Assembly (NCBI RefSeq): GCF_902498185.1
Contig: NZ_CABVIX010000002.1
Coordinates: forward strand, 186,001 to 250,000
Direction of reading: 5' to 3'
DNA from: Pseudomonas fluorescens
Lineage (GTDB): Bacteria; Pseudomonadota; Gammaproteobacteria; Pseudomonadales; Pseudomonadaceae
DNA: 64,000 nt
The translations under genes were made by a program, and so were the position numbers. The notes beneath the pieces were generated by a model. It ran no database searches. It was not told the DNA's origin and saw only the letters and a program-made list of their open reading frames with translations. Numbering within the stretch: position 1 is the first letter of the stretch; each line of letters begins with the position of its first letter. Shown piece by piece: positions 7,383-16,352 of the stretch.

Positions 7383-7916
7383 ATGCGTGCGTTTTTTATC
7401 ATCCCTCTGCTGCTGGCCAGCAGCCTGGCCTGGGCCGAGCTTCCTGAAACCGACTGGCTCGAGCTGATGCCCACGTCGGACCAGCGTGCGCTGGAACAGA
7501 TGCCTGAAATCGACCACGACTCCCCGGAAGCGACGGGCACTTTCACCGACAAGGGCGGTTTGAAACAGAGCAAGGGCCTGCCTGCGGTGATGTATTCGAC
7601 CAAGACCGTGGCCGCCATGAACGGCAAGCAGATCCGCCTGGGCGGATATCCGGTTCCGCTGGAAAGTGATGCCAAGGGTAACAGCACGCTGTTCTTCCTG
7701 GTGCCGTACCCCGGCGCCTGCATCCACGTCCCGCCACCGCCCCCCAATCAACTGGTGCTGGTGCGCTATCCCCGGGGCCTGAAGATCGACGACATCTATA
7801 CCCCGCTGTGGGTCAGCGGAACGCTGAAGGTGGAAAAGGTCAGCAATGAGCTTGCCGACGCAGCGTATGCACTGGATGCGGGGAAGGTGAGGGTGGTGGA
7901 AGAGGCAGACCTGTAG
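7383..7916 (+). CDS. DUF3299 domain-containing exported protein
   Basis: The 177-residue protein has a signal peptide (residues 1-18, hydrophobic core FFIIPLLLASSLAWA) and a DUF3299-like domain including MNGKQIRLGGYPVPLE, PYPGACIHVPPPPPNQ and the C-terminal LWVSGTLKVEK. Proteins of this family are often encoded near ABC transporters and are thought to be periplasmic, but the function is unknown. The start codon has no normal ribosome site: the seven T residues of the upstream terminator run into the ATG, and the nearest purine patch is GAG inside the stem. Either translation is inefficient or the true promoter lies within the terminator region. Confidence 0.8.
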   Translation: MRAFFIIPLLLASSLAWAELPETDWLELMPTSDQRALEQMPEIDHDSPEATGTFTDKGGLKQSKGLPAVMYSTKTVAAMNGKQIRLGGYPVPLESDAKGNSTLFFLVPYPGACIHVPPPPPNQLVLVRYPRGLKIDDIYTPLWVSGTLKVEKVSNELADAAYALDAGKVRVVEEADL

Positions 7917-7950
7917 CGACAGCGTTCTGCGCTGCCGCTCCCGTGGGTGA

Positions 7951-8847
7951 TCAGAGCGGCTCGCTGCCGATCGTGACACTCAGCGCATGTGTTGCACCAG
8001 GCTTGAGCGTCACCACGTTATCCCACACGTTCGCCGTCTCGATGCACAGCATGCGCTGCCAGCCATCGTCCGCCATGTCCGGCAGCTCGCGGGCCCGGTC
8101 GGTCCAGGGGTTCCAGATCACCGCCGAGCGCGAGCCGGTACTGTTCAAGGTGATCCGCCGGTTCCAGTGCGCATCGACAATCGCCAGGCGAGCCGGCGCC
8201 TGCAGGTAGATACGATCGGTTTCCCCGGCAAAATCCAGGTCCCCTTGCTGCTCTCGCTGCGCCCAATCGGCCAGGGTCTCGATGTAGCCAAGCCCGTCCA
8301 CGCCCTCGACCCGCGCCTGGCGCACATCGCTGACCGCAAAGTAGCTGTGCAGCGCCTGACTGATAGTCACGCGGTCACTGCCCAGGTTGTAGCTGGTGAG
8401 CGTCAGGGTGAGCTGCTCGCCCAGCTCGATCAGCAGCTTGAGCTCGACGTTGTGCGGCCAGCCCGGCAAGTCGCCCTGGGCCTGGGGAAGACCAAACTCG
8501 ATGCATAGCGCATCGCCGTCGCCATCGATACCCAGCAACTGCCAGTCGCGGCCGCGAACCAGTCCGTGGGCCGGGGCCTGCTCGCCACCGAACATGGCTT
8601 GCACGGCTGGGGGGTTGCGCTGCAGGTTGCCAAACCAGGGCCAGCACACCGGTACCCCGGCACGCACGGATTTGCCCTGCTTGAAGATAGCCTCGTCGCT
8701 CAGCCACAGCAGCGGTGGCTCCCCAAGCCGCTGATAACTCAGCACCTGGGCGCCTTGCTGCGCGATCAGCAGTTCGGCGTGGTCGCTGGTAATGCGCCAG
8801 CAGTTCAGTTCGCCGTGTTTTTCCGTTTCGACCTTGGGGGTAGCCAT
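7951..8847 (-). CDS. D-hexose-6-phosphate mutarotase (YeaD-like aldose 1-epimerase family)
   Basis: The 298-residue protein belongs to the galactose mutarotase superfamily, YeaD subgroup, which interconverts anomers of glucose-6-phosphate. Recognisable parts are GAQVLSYQ near residue 33, RAGVPVCWPWFG near 64, HGLVRGRDW near 94 carrying a catalytic histidine, and the C-terminal VIWNPWTDRARELPDM and MLCIETANV. I chose the ATG at 8847, where homologues begin, although the frame stays open far upstream. It is 71 bp downstream of the thioesterase gene on the same strand. Confidence 0.88.
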   Translation of the reverse strand: MATPKVETEKHGELNCWRITSDHAELLIAQQGAQVLSYQRLGEPPLLWLSDEAIFKQGKSVRAGVPVCWPWFGNLQRNPPAVQAMFGGEQAPAHGLVRGRDWQLLGIDGDGDALCIEFGLPQAQGDLPGWPHNVELKLLIELGEQLTLTLTSYNLGSDRVTISQALHSYFAVSDVRQARVEGVDGLGYIETLADWAQREQQGDLDFAGETDRIYLQAPARLAIVDAHWNRRITLNSTGSRSAVIWNPWTDRARELPDMADDGWQRMLCIETANVWDNVVTLKPGATHALSVTIGSEPL

Positions 8848-8918
8848 GCGCGTGTCTCGTTGGTTTGACGTAGGGCCTTGGACCTTGTGCCTGGCAACGA
8901 GTTTAGCGCGTGCTCCGA

Positions 8919-9317
8919 TCAGCGACGAGGAACAGAACGGGTGCGGCCACTGCCGTCGATGGCGACGAAGACGAACACTGCCTCGGTGACCTTGCGCCAT
9001 TCGCTCGACAGCGGGTCGTCGCTCCACACCTCGACCATCATCTGGATCGAGCTGCGACCGATCTCCACGGTCTGGGTGTAGAAGGACAGCTGCGCGCCGA
9101 CCGCAACGGGTACCAGGAACGCCATGCGATCGATCGCCACGGTGGCAACCCGACCGCCAGCGACTCGGCTCGCCATGGCCGTGCCGGCCAGGTCCATCTG
9201 GGCGACCAGCCAACCGCCGAAAATGTCGCCGAAACCATTGGTTTCACGAGGCAATGCGGTGATCTGCAAGGCCAGATCGCCTTGGGGAATGGGATCTTCT
9301 TGTTCGAGTTCAATCAT
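8919..9317 (-). CDS. Acyl-CoA thioesterase (YciA-like hotdog fold)
   Basis: The 132-residue hotdog protein hydrolyses acyl-CoA esters. The pattern NGFGDIFGGWLVAQMDLAG (residues about 27-45), with its conserved aspartate in the QMDLAG helix, and the VAIDRMAFLVPV strand are typical of the YciA/acot family. The C-terminus GSGRTRSVPRR is basic. I chose the ATG at 9317 because it begins the conserved domain, although the frame is open to 9716. The gene is divergent from the MFS symporter across a 356-bp spacer. Confidence 0.87.
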   Translation of the reverse strand: MIELEQEDPIPQGDLALQITALPRETNGFGDIFGGWLVAQMDLAGTAMASRVAGGRVATVAIDRMAFLVPVAVGAQLSFYTQTVEIGRSSIQMMVEVWSDDPLSSEWRKVTEAVFVFVAIDGSGRTRSVPRR

Positions 9318-9673
9318 GCCGAGGGGCCTCTGACCCGTGACGCTTTTTGAGTTGGCGCTAGGATCACGCCGTGAAAAACGATTCAGCCGCACCATACTAC
9401 GCTGTTTTCCCTTTGCCGCAGGCCCAAGGAAAACGTTGCGAGCCTGTCTGAGCATACCGACCGGCGCTTTCGCACAACATCCCACCCGGGATGCAACATT
9501 TTCCTGCAAAGCGCCAGTATATAGACCCATGTCAGCAGCGACGACCGTGTCAGGACGAATAACTGTCCGGTTTTGTATCGCTATGAGCCTTGGCGGGCAA
9601 TTTGTTATCTTCACCTGTCCACAAGCCAGAAGCCGCGCCCCAAGCGGCCCGCATGCCCTACAAGAGATCACCG
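9318..9673. other. Divergent 356-bp spacer without a gene
   Basis: No credible coding region is seen. Candidate promoter elements for the MFS gene lie around 9590-9610 (TTGGCG followed by TTATCT, spacing shorter than ideal). A DnaA-box-like CTGTCCACA is at about 9618-9626. I see no repeat or hairpin worth reporting. Confidence 0.5.
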
Positions 9674-10963
9674 ATGACCTCCGTGCCCAGCAGTACCGAA
9701 CAGCCATCGCGGCCATTGACCCGCAGTGACTACAAGACGTTGTCGTTGTCCGCCCTTGGCGGTGCGCTGGAATTCTACGACTTCATCATCTTCGTCTTCT
9801 TCGCGACCGTGGTGGGCAAACTGTTCTTCCCGGCGGACATGCCCGAATGGCTACGCCTGATGCAGACCTTCGGGATCTTCGCCGCCGGATACCTGGCGCG
9901 CCCGCTCGGCGGCATCGTCATGGCGCACTTCGGCGACCTGCTCGGGCGCAAGAAGATGTTCACCTTGAGCATCTTCATGATGGCCGTGCCGACGCTGATC
10001 ATGGGCCTGCTGCCTACCTACGCGCAGATCGGCCTCTGGGCGCCAGTGCTGCTGCTGGTGATGCGGGTCATCCAGGGTGCGGCGATCGGTGGTGAAGTGC
10101 CGGGGGCCTGGGTGTTCGTGTCAGAGCATGTGCCAGCGCGCAATACCGGCTATGCCTGCGGCACGCTCACGGCAGGGCTTACCTCGGGCATCCTGCTCGG
10201 CTCGCTGGTGGCCACGCTGATCAACTCGGTCTATAGCGCCGAAGAGGTCGCCGACTACGCCTGGCGTATCCCGTTCCTGCTGGGCGGCGTGTTCGGGCTG
10301 TTTGCGGTCTATCTGCGGCGCTGGCTGCACGAGACTCCGGTATTCGCCGAGATGCAGGCGCGCAAGGCCTTGGCCGACGAAGTGCCGCTGCGCGCGGTGC
10401 TGCGCGATCATCGCGGCGCCATCGTGCTGTCGATGCTGCTGACCTGGCTGTTGTCGGCGGGCATCGTGGTGATCATCCTGATGACCCCCGCGCTGCTGCA
10501 GAGCCTCTACCAGGTGAGCCCGACCGATTCGCTGCTGGCCAATAGCCTCGCCATCGTGCTGCTGAGCATCGGCTGTATCCTCGCGGGCTCCCTGGCCGAC
10601 CGCTTTGGCGCGGGTCGGATCTTTGTGGTCGGCAGCCTGGCGCTGCTGGCTTCGTCGTGGACCTTCTACCACACCCTGGGGAGCCATCCCGAGCTGCTGT
10701 TCCCGATGTATGCGCTGACCGGCCTGTGCGTCGGCATCGTTGGCGCCGTCCCCTACGTGATGGTCAAGGCCTTCCCACCGGTGGTGCGGTTCAGTGGCCT
10801 GTCGTTTTCCTACAACCTGGCGTACGCCATCTTTGGCGGCCTTACGCCGATGGTGGTCACGGCCCTGCTCAAGTTCAGTCCGATGGCGCCCGCGTATTAT
10901 GTGGCGGGTATCTGCACCATTGGTCTGCTCGTAGGGCTGTTCCTGCTTGCCAGAAAACGCTGA
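9674..10963 (+). CDS. MFS transporter, metabolite:proton symporter type
   Basis: The 429-residue inner-membrane protein has twelve predicted helices. GDLLGRKKMF between helices 2 and 3 is the major-facilitator loop motif, and the N-terminal ALEFYDFIIF pattern is typical of the metabolite:H+ symporter group (ProP, KgtP, ShiA-like). RVIQGAAIGGEVPGAW in helix 4 is also characteristic. Such proteins import organic acids, betaines or aromatic acids with protons; the substrate is not predictable here. The ATG at 9674 follows AAGAGA. It stands alone between the thioesterase and pstS, with no metabolic neighbours to suggest a substrate. Confidence 0.87.
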   Translation: MTSVPSSTEQPSRPLTRSDYKTLSLSALGGALEFYDFIIFVFFATVVGKLFFPADMPEWLRLMQTFGIFAAGYLARPLGGIVMAHFGDLLGRKKMFTLSIFMMAVPTLIMGLLPTYAQIGLWAPVLLLVMRVIQGAAIGGEVPGAWVFVSEHVPARNTGYACGTLTAGLTSGILLGSLVATLINSVYSAEEVADYAWRIPFLLGGVFGLFAVYLRRWLHETPVFAEMQARKALADEVPLRAVLRDHRGAIVLSMLLTWLLSAGIVVIILMTPALLQSLYQVSPTDSLLANSLAIVLLSIGCILAGSLADRFGAGRIFVVGSLALLASSWTFYHTLGSHPELLFPMYALTGLCVGIVGAVPYVMVKAFPPVVRFSGLSFSYNLAYAIFGGLTPMVVTALLKFSPMAPAYYVAGICTIGLLVGLFLLARKR

Positions 10964-10997
10964 AACCCCGTCTGCCATCGCGCTCGCAACATCCTGT

Positions 10998-11030
10998 AAA
11001 GGCCATCCCACTTTAGTGGTGATGGCCTTT
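10998..11030 (+). terminator. Hairpin after the MFS symporter gene
   Basis: AAAGGCCATC and GATGGCCTTT form a ten-base-pair stem extended by CCAC/GTGG after one mismatch. No T run follows beyond the stem's own T residues, so termination is likely but not certain. Confidence 0.55.
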
Positions 11031-11037
11031 CATCCAA

Positions 11038-11055
11038 TTGTCACATTCGGGTCAT
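11038..11055 (+). promoter_or_regulatory. Pho box of pstS
   Basis: TTGTCACATTCGGGTCAT matches the PhoB-binding consensus of two TGTCA-like repeats 11 bp apart. It lies 77 bp before the pstS start, where a PhoB-dependent promoter would have it in place of a -35 element. Confidence 0.75.
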
Positions 11056-11131
11056 AGAGTCTTCATACGGCCTGCAGATACTTGGGCCCGTTCCATCTTC
11101 ACACCCCAATTATCTGTGCTAGGAGCAAGGC

Positions 11132-12130
11132 ATGAAACTGAAGCGTTTGATGGCGGCCCTGACCTTTGCCGCCGCTGGCGTTGCAACCGCCAATGCGGTC
11201 GCCGCTGTCGACCCAGCCATCCCGACCTACACCAAGACCACCGGTGTATCGGGCAACCTCTCCAGTGTCGGTTCCGACACCCTGGCCAACCTGATGACCC
11301 TGTGGGCCGAGGCCTACAAGAAGGAATACCCGAACGTAAACATCCAGATCCAGGCTGCCGGCTCTTCCACTGCGCCACCCGCGCTGACCGAAGGCACCGC
11401 CAACCTGGGCCCGATGAGCCGCAAGATGAAGGACGTCGAGCTGCAGGCGTTCGAGCAGAAGTACGGCTACAAGCCTACCGCCATCCCGGTTGCCGTCGAC
11501 GCCCTGGCTGTGTTCGTGCACAAGGACAACCCGATCAAGGGCCTGACCATGGCCCAGGTCGACGCGATCTTCTCCGTTACCCGCCTGTGCGGCGCCAAGG
11601 CTGACGTCAAGACCTGGGGTGACCTGGGCGTGACCGGCGACCTGGCCAACAAGCCAGTGCAGCTGTTCGGCCGCAACTCGGTGTCGGGCACCTACGGCTA
11701 CTTCAAGGAAGAAGCCCTGTGCAAAGGCGACTTCAAGCCTAACGTCAACGAGCAGCCTGGCTCGGCTTCGGTCGTGCAGTCGATCAGCAGCTCGCTGAAC
11801 GGCATTGGCTACTCGGGCATCGGCTACAAGACCGCCAGCGTCAAGACCGTGCCTCTGGCCAAGAAGGAAGGCGCCGAGTTCGTTGAAGACAACGAATCCA
11901 ATGCCCTGAACGGCACCTACCCGCTGTCGCGTTTCCTCTACGTCTATATCAACAAGGCACCGAACAAGCCTCTGGCCCCGCTGGAAGCCGAGTTCGTGAA
12001 ACTGGTCCTGTCCCAGGCGGGCCAGCAAGTCGTGGTGAAAGATGGCTATATCCCACTGCCAGCCAAGGTTGCCGCCAAGGCACTGGCTGACCTGGGCCTG
12101 GAGCAATCGGCGAACATCGCCAAGCACTAA
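11132..12130 (+). CDS. pstS: Phosphate ABC transporter, periplasmic phosphate-binding protein
   Basis: The 332-residue protein has a signal peptide (residues 1-24, [18 protein letters not shown]) and the PstS fold. The phosphate-contacting motifs are [12 protein letters not shown] near residue 40, [14 protein letters not shown] near 73 and [12 protein letters not shown] near 188. It delivers phosphate to PstCA. AGGAGCAAGGC precedes the ATG. A Pho box lies upstream, and a hairpin plus a second Pho box separate it from pstC, so the binding protein can be made in excess over the membrane complex. Confidence 0.96.
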   Translation: MKLKRLMAALTFAAAGVATANAVAAVDPAIPTYTKTTGVSGNLSSVGSDTLANLMTLWAEAYKKEYPNVNIQIQAAGSSTAPPALTEGTANLGPMSRKMKDVELQAFEQKYGYKPTAIPVAVDALAVFVHKDNPIKGLTMAQVDAIFSVTRLCGAKADVKTWGDLGVTGDLANKPVQLFGRNSVSGTYGYFKEEALCKGDFKPNVNEQPGSASVVQSISSSLNGIGYSGIGYKTASVKTVPLAKKEGAEFVEDNESNALNGTYPLSRFLYVYINKAPNKPLAPLEAEFVKLVLSQAGQQVVVKDGYIPLPAKVAAKALADLGLEQSANIAKH

Positions 12131-12138
12131 GCGTCATC

Positions 12139-12170
12139 GGGCGATGGCAGGCTGAAACCAGCCATCGCCT
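12139..12170 (+). terminator. Hairpin between pstS and pstC
   Basis: GGCGATGGC and GCCATCGCC form a nine-base-pair stem just after the pstS stop. No T tract follows immediately; one occurs later at 12210-12216. It probably stabilises the pstS mRNA end or causes partial termination. Confidence 0.55.
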
Positions 12171-12227
12171 ACAAATTGCAGTCCGTGGCCAGGTCCTCTG
12201 AGCGGCGGGCTTTTTTGCGTCACTGCA

Positions 12228-12245
12228 TTGTCATGTTTTTGTAAT
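12228..12245 (+). promoter_or_regulatory. Pho box of pstC-pstA-pstB-phoU
   Basis: TTGTCATGTTTTTGTAAT has two heptamer-like repeats with the normal 11-bp periodicity. The first half is a perfect TTGTCAT. It lies 22 bp before the pstC start, so transcription would begin very close to the coding sequence. Confidence 0.65.
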
Positions 12246-12267
12246 ACGGGACCGCTAGGGTGTGCGC

Positions 12268-14556
12268 ATGAATGATCTGGCCAACTCCACCATGACCCAA
12301 AATTCTCCTCCCGCGCGGATTGATTTCAATACGCCGGAACTTCAACGCAAGCGCCGCATACGTGCGTTCAAGGATCGCTTCACCCGCTGGTACGTGCTGG
12401 TGGGCGGGCTTGCCGTGCTGGCAGCCATTACCCTGATCTTCTTCTACCTGGCCTACGTGGTGCTGCCGCTGTTCCAGGGCGCCGAGCTGACCAGCAAGAA
12501 GGCCCTGGAGCCGACCTGGCTGCAGCAGGATGCCGGCAAGCCGCTGCTGATTGCGCTTGAAGAGCAGAATCTTGTGGGGATGCGTGTGTCCGACAAGGGC
12601 CAGGCATTGTTCTTCGATACCAAGACCGCCGCCGAGATCAAGCGCGTTGACCTGCCGCTGCCACCTGGCACCCAGGTCAGCTCGATCGGCACCGACCAGC
12701 CGGGCAGCCCGCTGGTGGTCCTGGGCCTGAGCAACGGCCAGGCGCTCGTGTTCAATCACACCTACAAGATCACCTACCCGGACAACAAGAAGACCATCAC
12801 CGCCGGCATCGGCTACCCCTACGGCCAGGAGCCCTTCAACCTGGACGAGCAGGGCCGCGCGCTTGAACACGTGAGCCTGAACGTCAACGGCGACACCCTG
12901 GTGGTCGCCGGTTCCACGGGCTCGCACCTGCAGGTCATGTCGCTGGCGCGCGAAGAAAACATGATGACCGGCGAAGTCAGCACCGAGCAGAACCGTATCG
13001 ATCTGCCACAGATGACCGAGACCGTGAAGTCGATCTTCATCGACCCCCGCCAGCAGTGGCTGTACGTGATCAACGGCCGCGCCCAGGCAGACGTGTTCAG
13101 CCTGCGTGACAACAGCCTCAATGGCCGCTACAAGCTGCTGGACGATGGCCAGGCGCAGATCACCGCCAGTGCCCAGTTGGTGGGCGGCATCTCGCTGATC
13201 TTTGGTGATTCCAAGGGCGGCCTGCAGCAGTGGTTCATGGCCCGCGACCCCGATGGCGAGCAGCGTTTCAAGCACATCCGGTCCTTCCAGATGGGCAGCG
13301 CGCCGATCGTCCAGATCGATGCCGAAGAACGCCGCAAGGGCTTCATCGCCCTGGACAACGACGGCAAGCTCGGCGTGTTCCACAGTACCGCCCACCGTAC
13401 TCTGCTGGTCGAGCAGGCCACCGAGGGCGCTGGCGTGCTGGCGTTTTCGCCACGTGCCAACCGCATCCTCATCGAAGAAGGTGGCAAGCTGCAGCCGTTG
13501 AGCCTGCGCAACCCGCACCCTGAGGTGTCCTGGAGCGCACTGTGGAGCAAAGTCTGGTACGAGAACTACGACGAACCCAAGTACGTCTGGCAGTCGACCG
13601 CCTCCAACACCGACTTCGAACCCAAGCTGAGCCTGTCGCCATTGACCTTCGGCACGCTCAAGGCCGCGTTCTACGCGATGATTCTGGCAGCGCCGCTGGC
13701 CATTGCAGCCGCCATCTACACCGCCTACTTCATGGCGCCCGGCATGCGCCGCAAGGTCAAGCCGGTGATCGAGCTGATGGAAGCGATGCCAACGGTCATC
13801 CTGGGCTTCTTCGCCGGTCTGTTCCTGGCGCCCTATCTTGAAGGCCACCTGCCGGGTGTGTTCAGCCTGTTCATGCTGATGCCGATCGGCATCCTCGTGG
13901 CCGGCTTTGCCTGGAGTCGCCTGCCCGAGTCGCTGCGCCTGCGCGTACCGGATGGCTGGGAAGCGGCGATCCTGATTCCGGTGATCCTGTTCACCGGCTG
14001 GTTCGCGCTGACCATGAGCCCGTTCCTGGAAACCTGGTTCTTCGGCGGCGACATGCGCCTGTGGATCACCAACGACCTGGGCATCACCTACGACCAGCGC
14101 AACGCTCTGGTGGTGGGTATCGCCATGGGCTTCGCGGTCATCCCGAATATCTATTCCATCGCCGAAGACGCCGTGTTCAGCGTGCCGCGCAGCCTGACCC
14201 TGGGCTCCCTGGCATTGGGTGCCACGCCTTGGCAGACCCTGACCCGCGTGGTCATCCTGACCGCCAGTCCGGGCATTTTCTCGGCACTGATGATCGGCAT
14301 GGGCCGCGCCGTCGGCGAAACCATGATCGTGCTGATGGCCACCGGCAACACCCCGGTCATGGAGATGAACCTGTTCGAAGGCATGCGCACCCTGGCGGCC
14401 AACGTAGCGGTGGAAATGCCTGAGTCGGAAGTCGGCGGCAGCCACTACCGCGTGCTGTTCCTCGCAGCGCTTGTGCTGCTGATGTTCACCTTTGTGATGA
14501 ACACCTTGGCCGAGCTGATTCGCCAGCGTCTGCGCAAGAAATACTCGTCGCTTTGA
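12268..14556 (+). CDS. pstC: Phosphate ABC transporter permease, long Pseudomonas-type PstC
   Basis: The 762-residue inner-membrane protein is far longer than E. coli PstC (about 319 residues). One helix lies near residues 38-60. A periplasmic segment of roughly 390 residues with a beta-propeller-like pattern of short strands follows. The permease core comes after it, with helices from about residue 460 to the end and the transporter-coupling loop LALGATPWQTLTRVV. I chose the ATG at 12268; GTG at 12262 and ATG at 12292 are alternatives. It is followed by pstA after 17 bp. The extra periplasmic domain is shared by this locus in Pseudomonas and its role is unknown. Confidence 0.9.
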   Translation: MNDLANSTMTQNSPPARIDFNTPELQRKRRIRAFKDRFTRWYVLVGGLAVLAAITLIFFYLAYVVLPLFQGAELTSKKALEPTWLQQDAGKPLLIALEEQNLVGMRVSDKGQALFFDTKTAAEIKRVDLPLPPGTQVSSIGTDQPGSPLVVLGLSNGQALVFNHTYKITYPDNKKTITAGIGYPYGQEPFNLDEQGRALEHVSLNVNGDTLVVAGSTGSHLQVMSLAREENMMTGEVSTEQNRIDLPQMTETVKSIFIDPRQQWLYVINGRAQADVFSLRDNSLNGRYKLLDDGQAQITASAQLVGGISLIFGDSKGGLQQWFMARDPDGEQRFKHIRSFQMGSAPIVQIDAEERRKGFIALDNDGKLGVFHSTAHRTLLVEQATEGAGVLAFSPRANRILIEEGGKLQPLSLRNPHPEVSWSALWSKVWYENYDEPKYVWQSTASNTDFEPKLSLSPLTFGTLKAAFYAMILAAPLAIAAAIYTAYFMAPGMRRKVKPVIELMEAMPTVILGFFAGLFLAPYLEGHLPGVFSLFMLMPIGILVAGFAWSRLPESLRLRVPDGWEAAILIPVILFTGWFALTMSPFLETWFFGGDMRLWITNDLGITYDQRNALVVGIAMGFAVIPNIYSIAEDAVFSVPRSLTLGSLALGATPWQTLTRVVILTASPGIFSALMIGMGRAVGETMIVLMATGNTPVMEMNLFEGMRTLAANVAVEMPESEVGGSHYRVLFLAALVLLMFTFVMNTLAELIRQRLRKKYSSL

Positions 14557-14573
14557 TAGAAAGGTAGAGATCC

Positions 14574-16244
14574 GTGAAAAAGGATTCCCTCAAGGGCTGG
14601 TTCAAGAGCGGCGCCCCCGGTGTCTGGATGAGCGGTGGCGCAGTCGCCATCGCCGTCATCATGACCGTGGGTCTGCTTGCAGTGATCGCCGTCCGCGGCC
14701 TGGGCCACTTCTGGCCTGCCGATCTGATCCAGGCCACCTACAAGGTGCCTGGCCAGGCTGACCATGTTGTAGTCGGCGAAGTGGTGCAGAAGGAGCAAGT
14801 ACCGCTGGCGCGCCTGAAGGGTGCCGGTCTGCCGGTGCCTGATGACGGCCCGGAGTTCATGACCCGCGAGCTGGTCAAGGTCGGTAACCGCGACCTCAAC
14901 GGCAGCGATTTCAGCTGGATCATCGGTGACTGGCTGGTCGATCAGAAGACCCCGGTCGATCTGATCGCCCTGGAGCGTCGCGAGTGGGGCAACTTCTATG
15001 GCTACCTGGTCAGCATCAAGCAAAATGGCCAGGTGGTCGCCGAAGGGCAGGCCGCGTGGTCCGAGCTGCAGGCGCGCCTGGCGCGCACCAGCAAGCTTGC
15101 CGGCGAACTGCAACGCCTCGAGAAGAAAGATATCGGTGCGATCAACCACGGCCTCGAACGCCTGCGCCTGAAAACCCGCAAGCTTGAGCTGGACGGCAAG
15201 CTGGACGCCGCCGCGCAGGCTGATATCGAGGTTGAGCGAGCTGCGCTGAACAGCCGCTACAAGGCCATCGAAGAGCGCCTGGGTGACCTGCACAGCGACT
15301 TCAGCCGCGACAGCCTGGTGGCGCGTGACGGCAACGGCCGCGAGATCGAGATCAACCTCGACAAGGTGGTCCACGCTTATCAGCCTAACGCCATGAGCAG
15401 CTTCACCAAGCTTGGCACCTACTTCGCCAAGATCTGGGAGTTCCTGAGCGACGACCCGCGTGAAGCCAATACCGAGGGCGGTATTTTCCCCGCCATCTTC
15501 GGCACGGTCATGATGACCCTGATCATGGCTGTCATCGTCACTCCATTCGGTGTGCTGGCCGCTATCTACCTGCGTGAATATGCTCGCCAGGGCCCGGTGA
15601 CCCGCCTGATCCGCATCGCGGTCAACAACCTGGCCGGTGTCCCGGCGATCGTGTACGGCGTGTTCGGCCTGGGCTTCTTTGTCTATGTGCTTGGCGGCTC
15701 GCTCGACCGGTTGTTCTTCCCTGAAGCCCTGCCGGCACCGACCCTCGGTACTCCAGGCCTGCTGTGGGCCTCGCTGACCCTGGCGCTGCTGGCGGTGCCG
15801 GTGGTGATCGTCGCCACCGAAGAGGGCCTGGCGCGGATCCCGCGGACCGTACGCGAAGGCTCCCTGGCCCTCGGCGCGACCAAGGCCGAGACGCTCTGGA
15901 AAATCGTGTTGCCGATGGCAAGCCCGGCAATGATGACGGGCATGATCCTGGCCGTGGCCCGCGCGGCGGGCGAAGTCGCTCCGCTGATGCTGGTAGGCGT
16001 GGTCAAGCTGGCACCTTCGCTGCCCCTGGACGGCAACTACCCGTACCTGCACCTTGACCAGAAGATCATGCACCTGGGCTTCCACATCTACGACGTCGGC
16101 TTCCAGAGCCCGAACGTCGAGGCCGCGCGGCCCCTGGTGTACGCCACCGCACTGCTGCTAGTGATGGTCATCGCCACGTTGAACCTCTCGGCGGTCTGGA
16201 TCCGTAACCACTTGCGCGAGAAGTACAAGGCGCTGGACAGCTGA
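14574..16244 (+). CDS. pstA: Phosphate ABC transporter permease, long PstA
   Basis: The 556-residue partner of PstC starts with GTG after AAGGTAGAG. It also carries a long insert, about residues 45-300, after the first helix, rich in charged residues with a coiled-coil-like stretch (RLARTSKLAGELQRLEKKD and the following residues). The permease core occupies about residues 305-550, including the EAA-type loop GSLALGATKAETLWKIVLPM that contacts PstB. E. coli PstA has about 296 residues. The gene is translationally close to pstC and is followed by a repeat-filled spacer before pstB. Confidence 0.92.
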   Translation: MKKDSLKGWFKSGAPGVWMSGGAVAIAVIMTVGLLAVIAVRGLGHFWPADLIQATYKVPGQADHVVVGEVVQKEQVPLARLKGAGLPVPDDGPEFMTRELVKVGNRDLNGSDFSWIIGDWLVDQKTPVDLIALERREWGNFYGYLVSIKQNGQVVAEGQAAWSELQARLARTSKLAGELQRLEKKDIGAINHGLERLRLKTRKLELDGKLDAAAQADIEVERAALNSRYKAIEERLGDLHSDFSRDSLVARDGNGREIEINLDKVVHAYQPNAMSSFTKLGTYFAKIWEFLSDDPREANTEGGIFPAIFGTVMMTLIMAVIVTPFGVLAAIYLREYARQGPVTRLIRIAVNNLAGVPAIVYGVFGLGFFVYVLGGSLDRLFFPEALPAPTLGTPGLLWASLTLALLAVPVVIVATEEGLARIPRTVREGSLALGATKAETLWKIVLPMASPAMMTGMILAVARAAGEVAPLMLVGVVKLAPSLPLDGNYPYLHLDQKIMHLGFHIYDVGFQSPNVEAARPLVYATALLLVMVIATLNLSAVWIRNHLREKYKALDS

Positions 16245-16248
16245 CTTG

Positions 16249-16336
16249 AGCTTCAAGCCACAAGCGGCAAGCTACAAGCTACAAGCAGATTGCCGCTTTG
16301 CCCCACTTGCAGCTTGCAGCTTCAAAGCTTGCAGCT
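16249..16336. repeat. AAGC-rich intergenic repeat between pstA and pstB
   Basis: The spacer consists of tandem variants of CAAGCTA and CTTGCAG. The left half (CAAGCGGCAAGCTACAAGCT) can pair with the right half (CTTGCAGCTTGCAGCTTCAA). GCGGCAA at 16264-16270 also pairs exactly with TTGCCGC at 16290-16296. Related sequence occurs before phoU. Confidence 0.7.
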
Positions 16337-16352
16337 AAAACGGAGTAAGATT

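Noticed and set aside
12220..14445. 741-codon reverse frame opposite pstC
   Set aside because: Antisense shadow of a well-supported permease gene; no domain, and composition is typical of antisense translation.
16249..16336. Repeats before pstB as a possible CRISPR array
   Set aside because: Units are only 7-8 bases, without unique spacers of constant length, and no cas gene is present.
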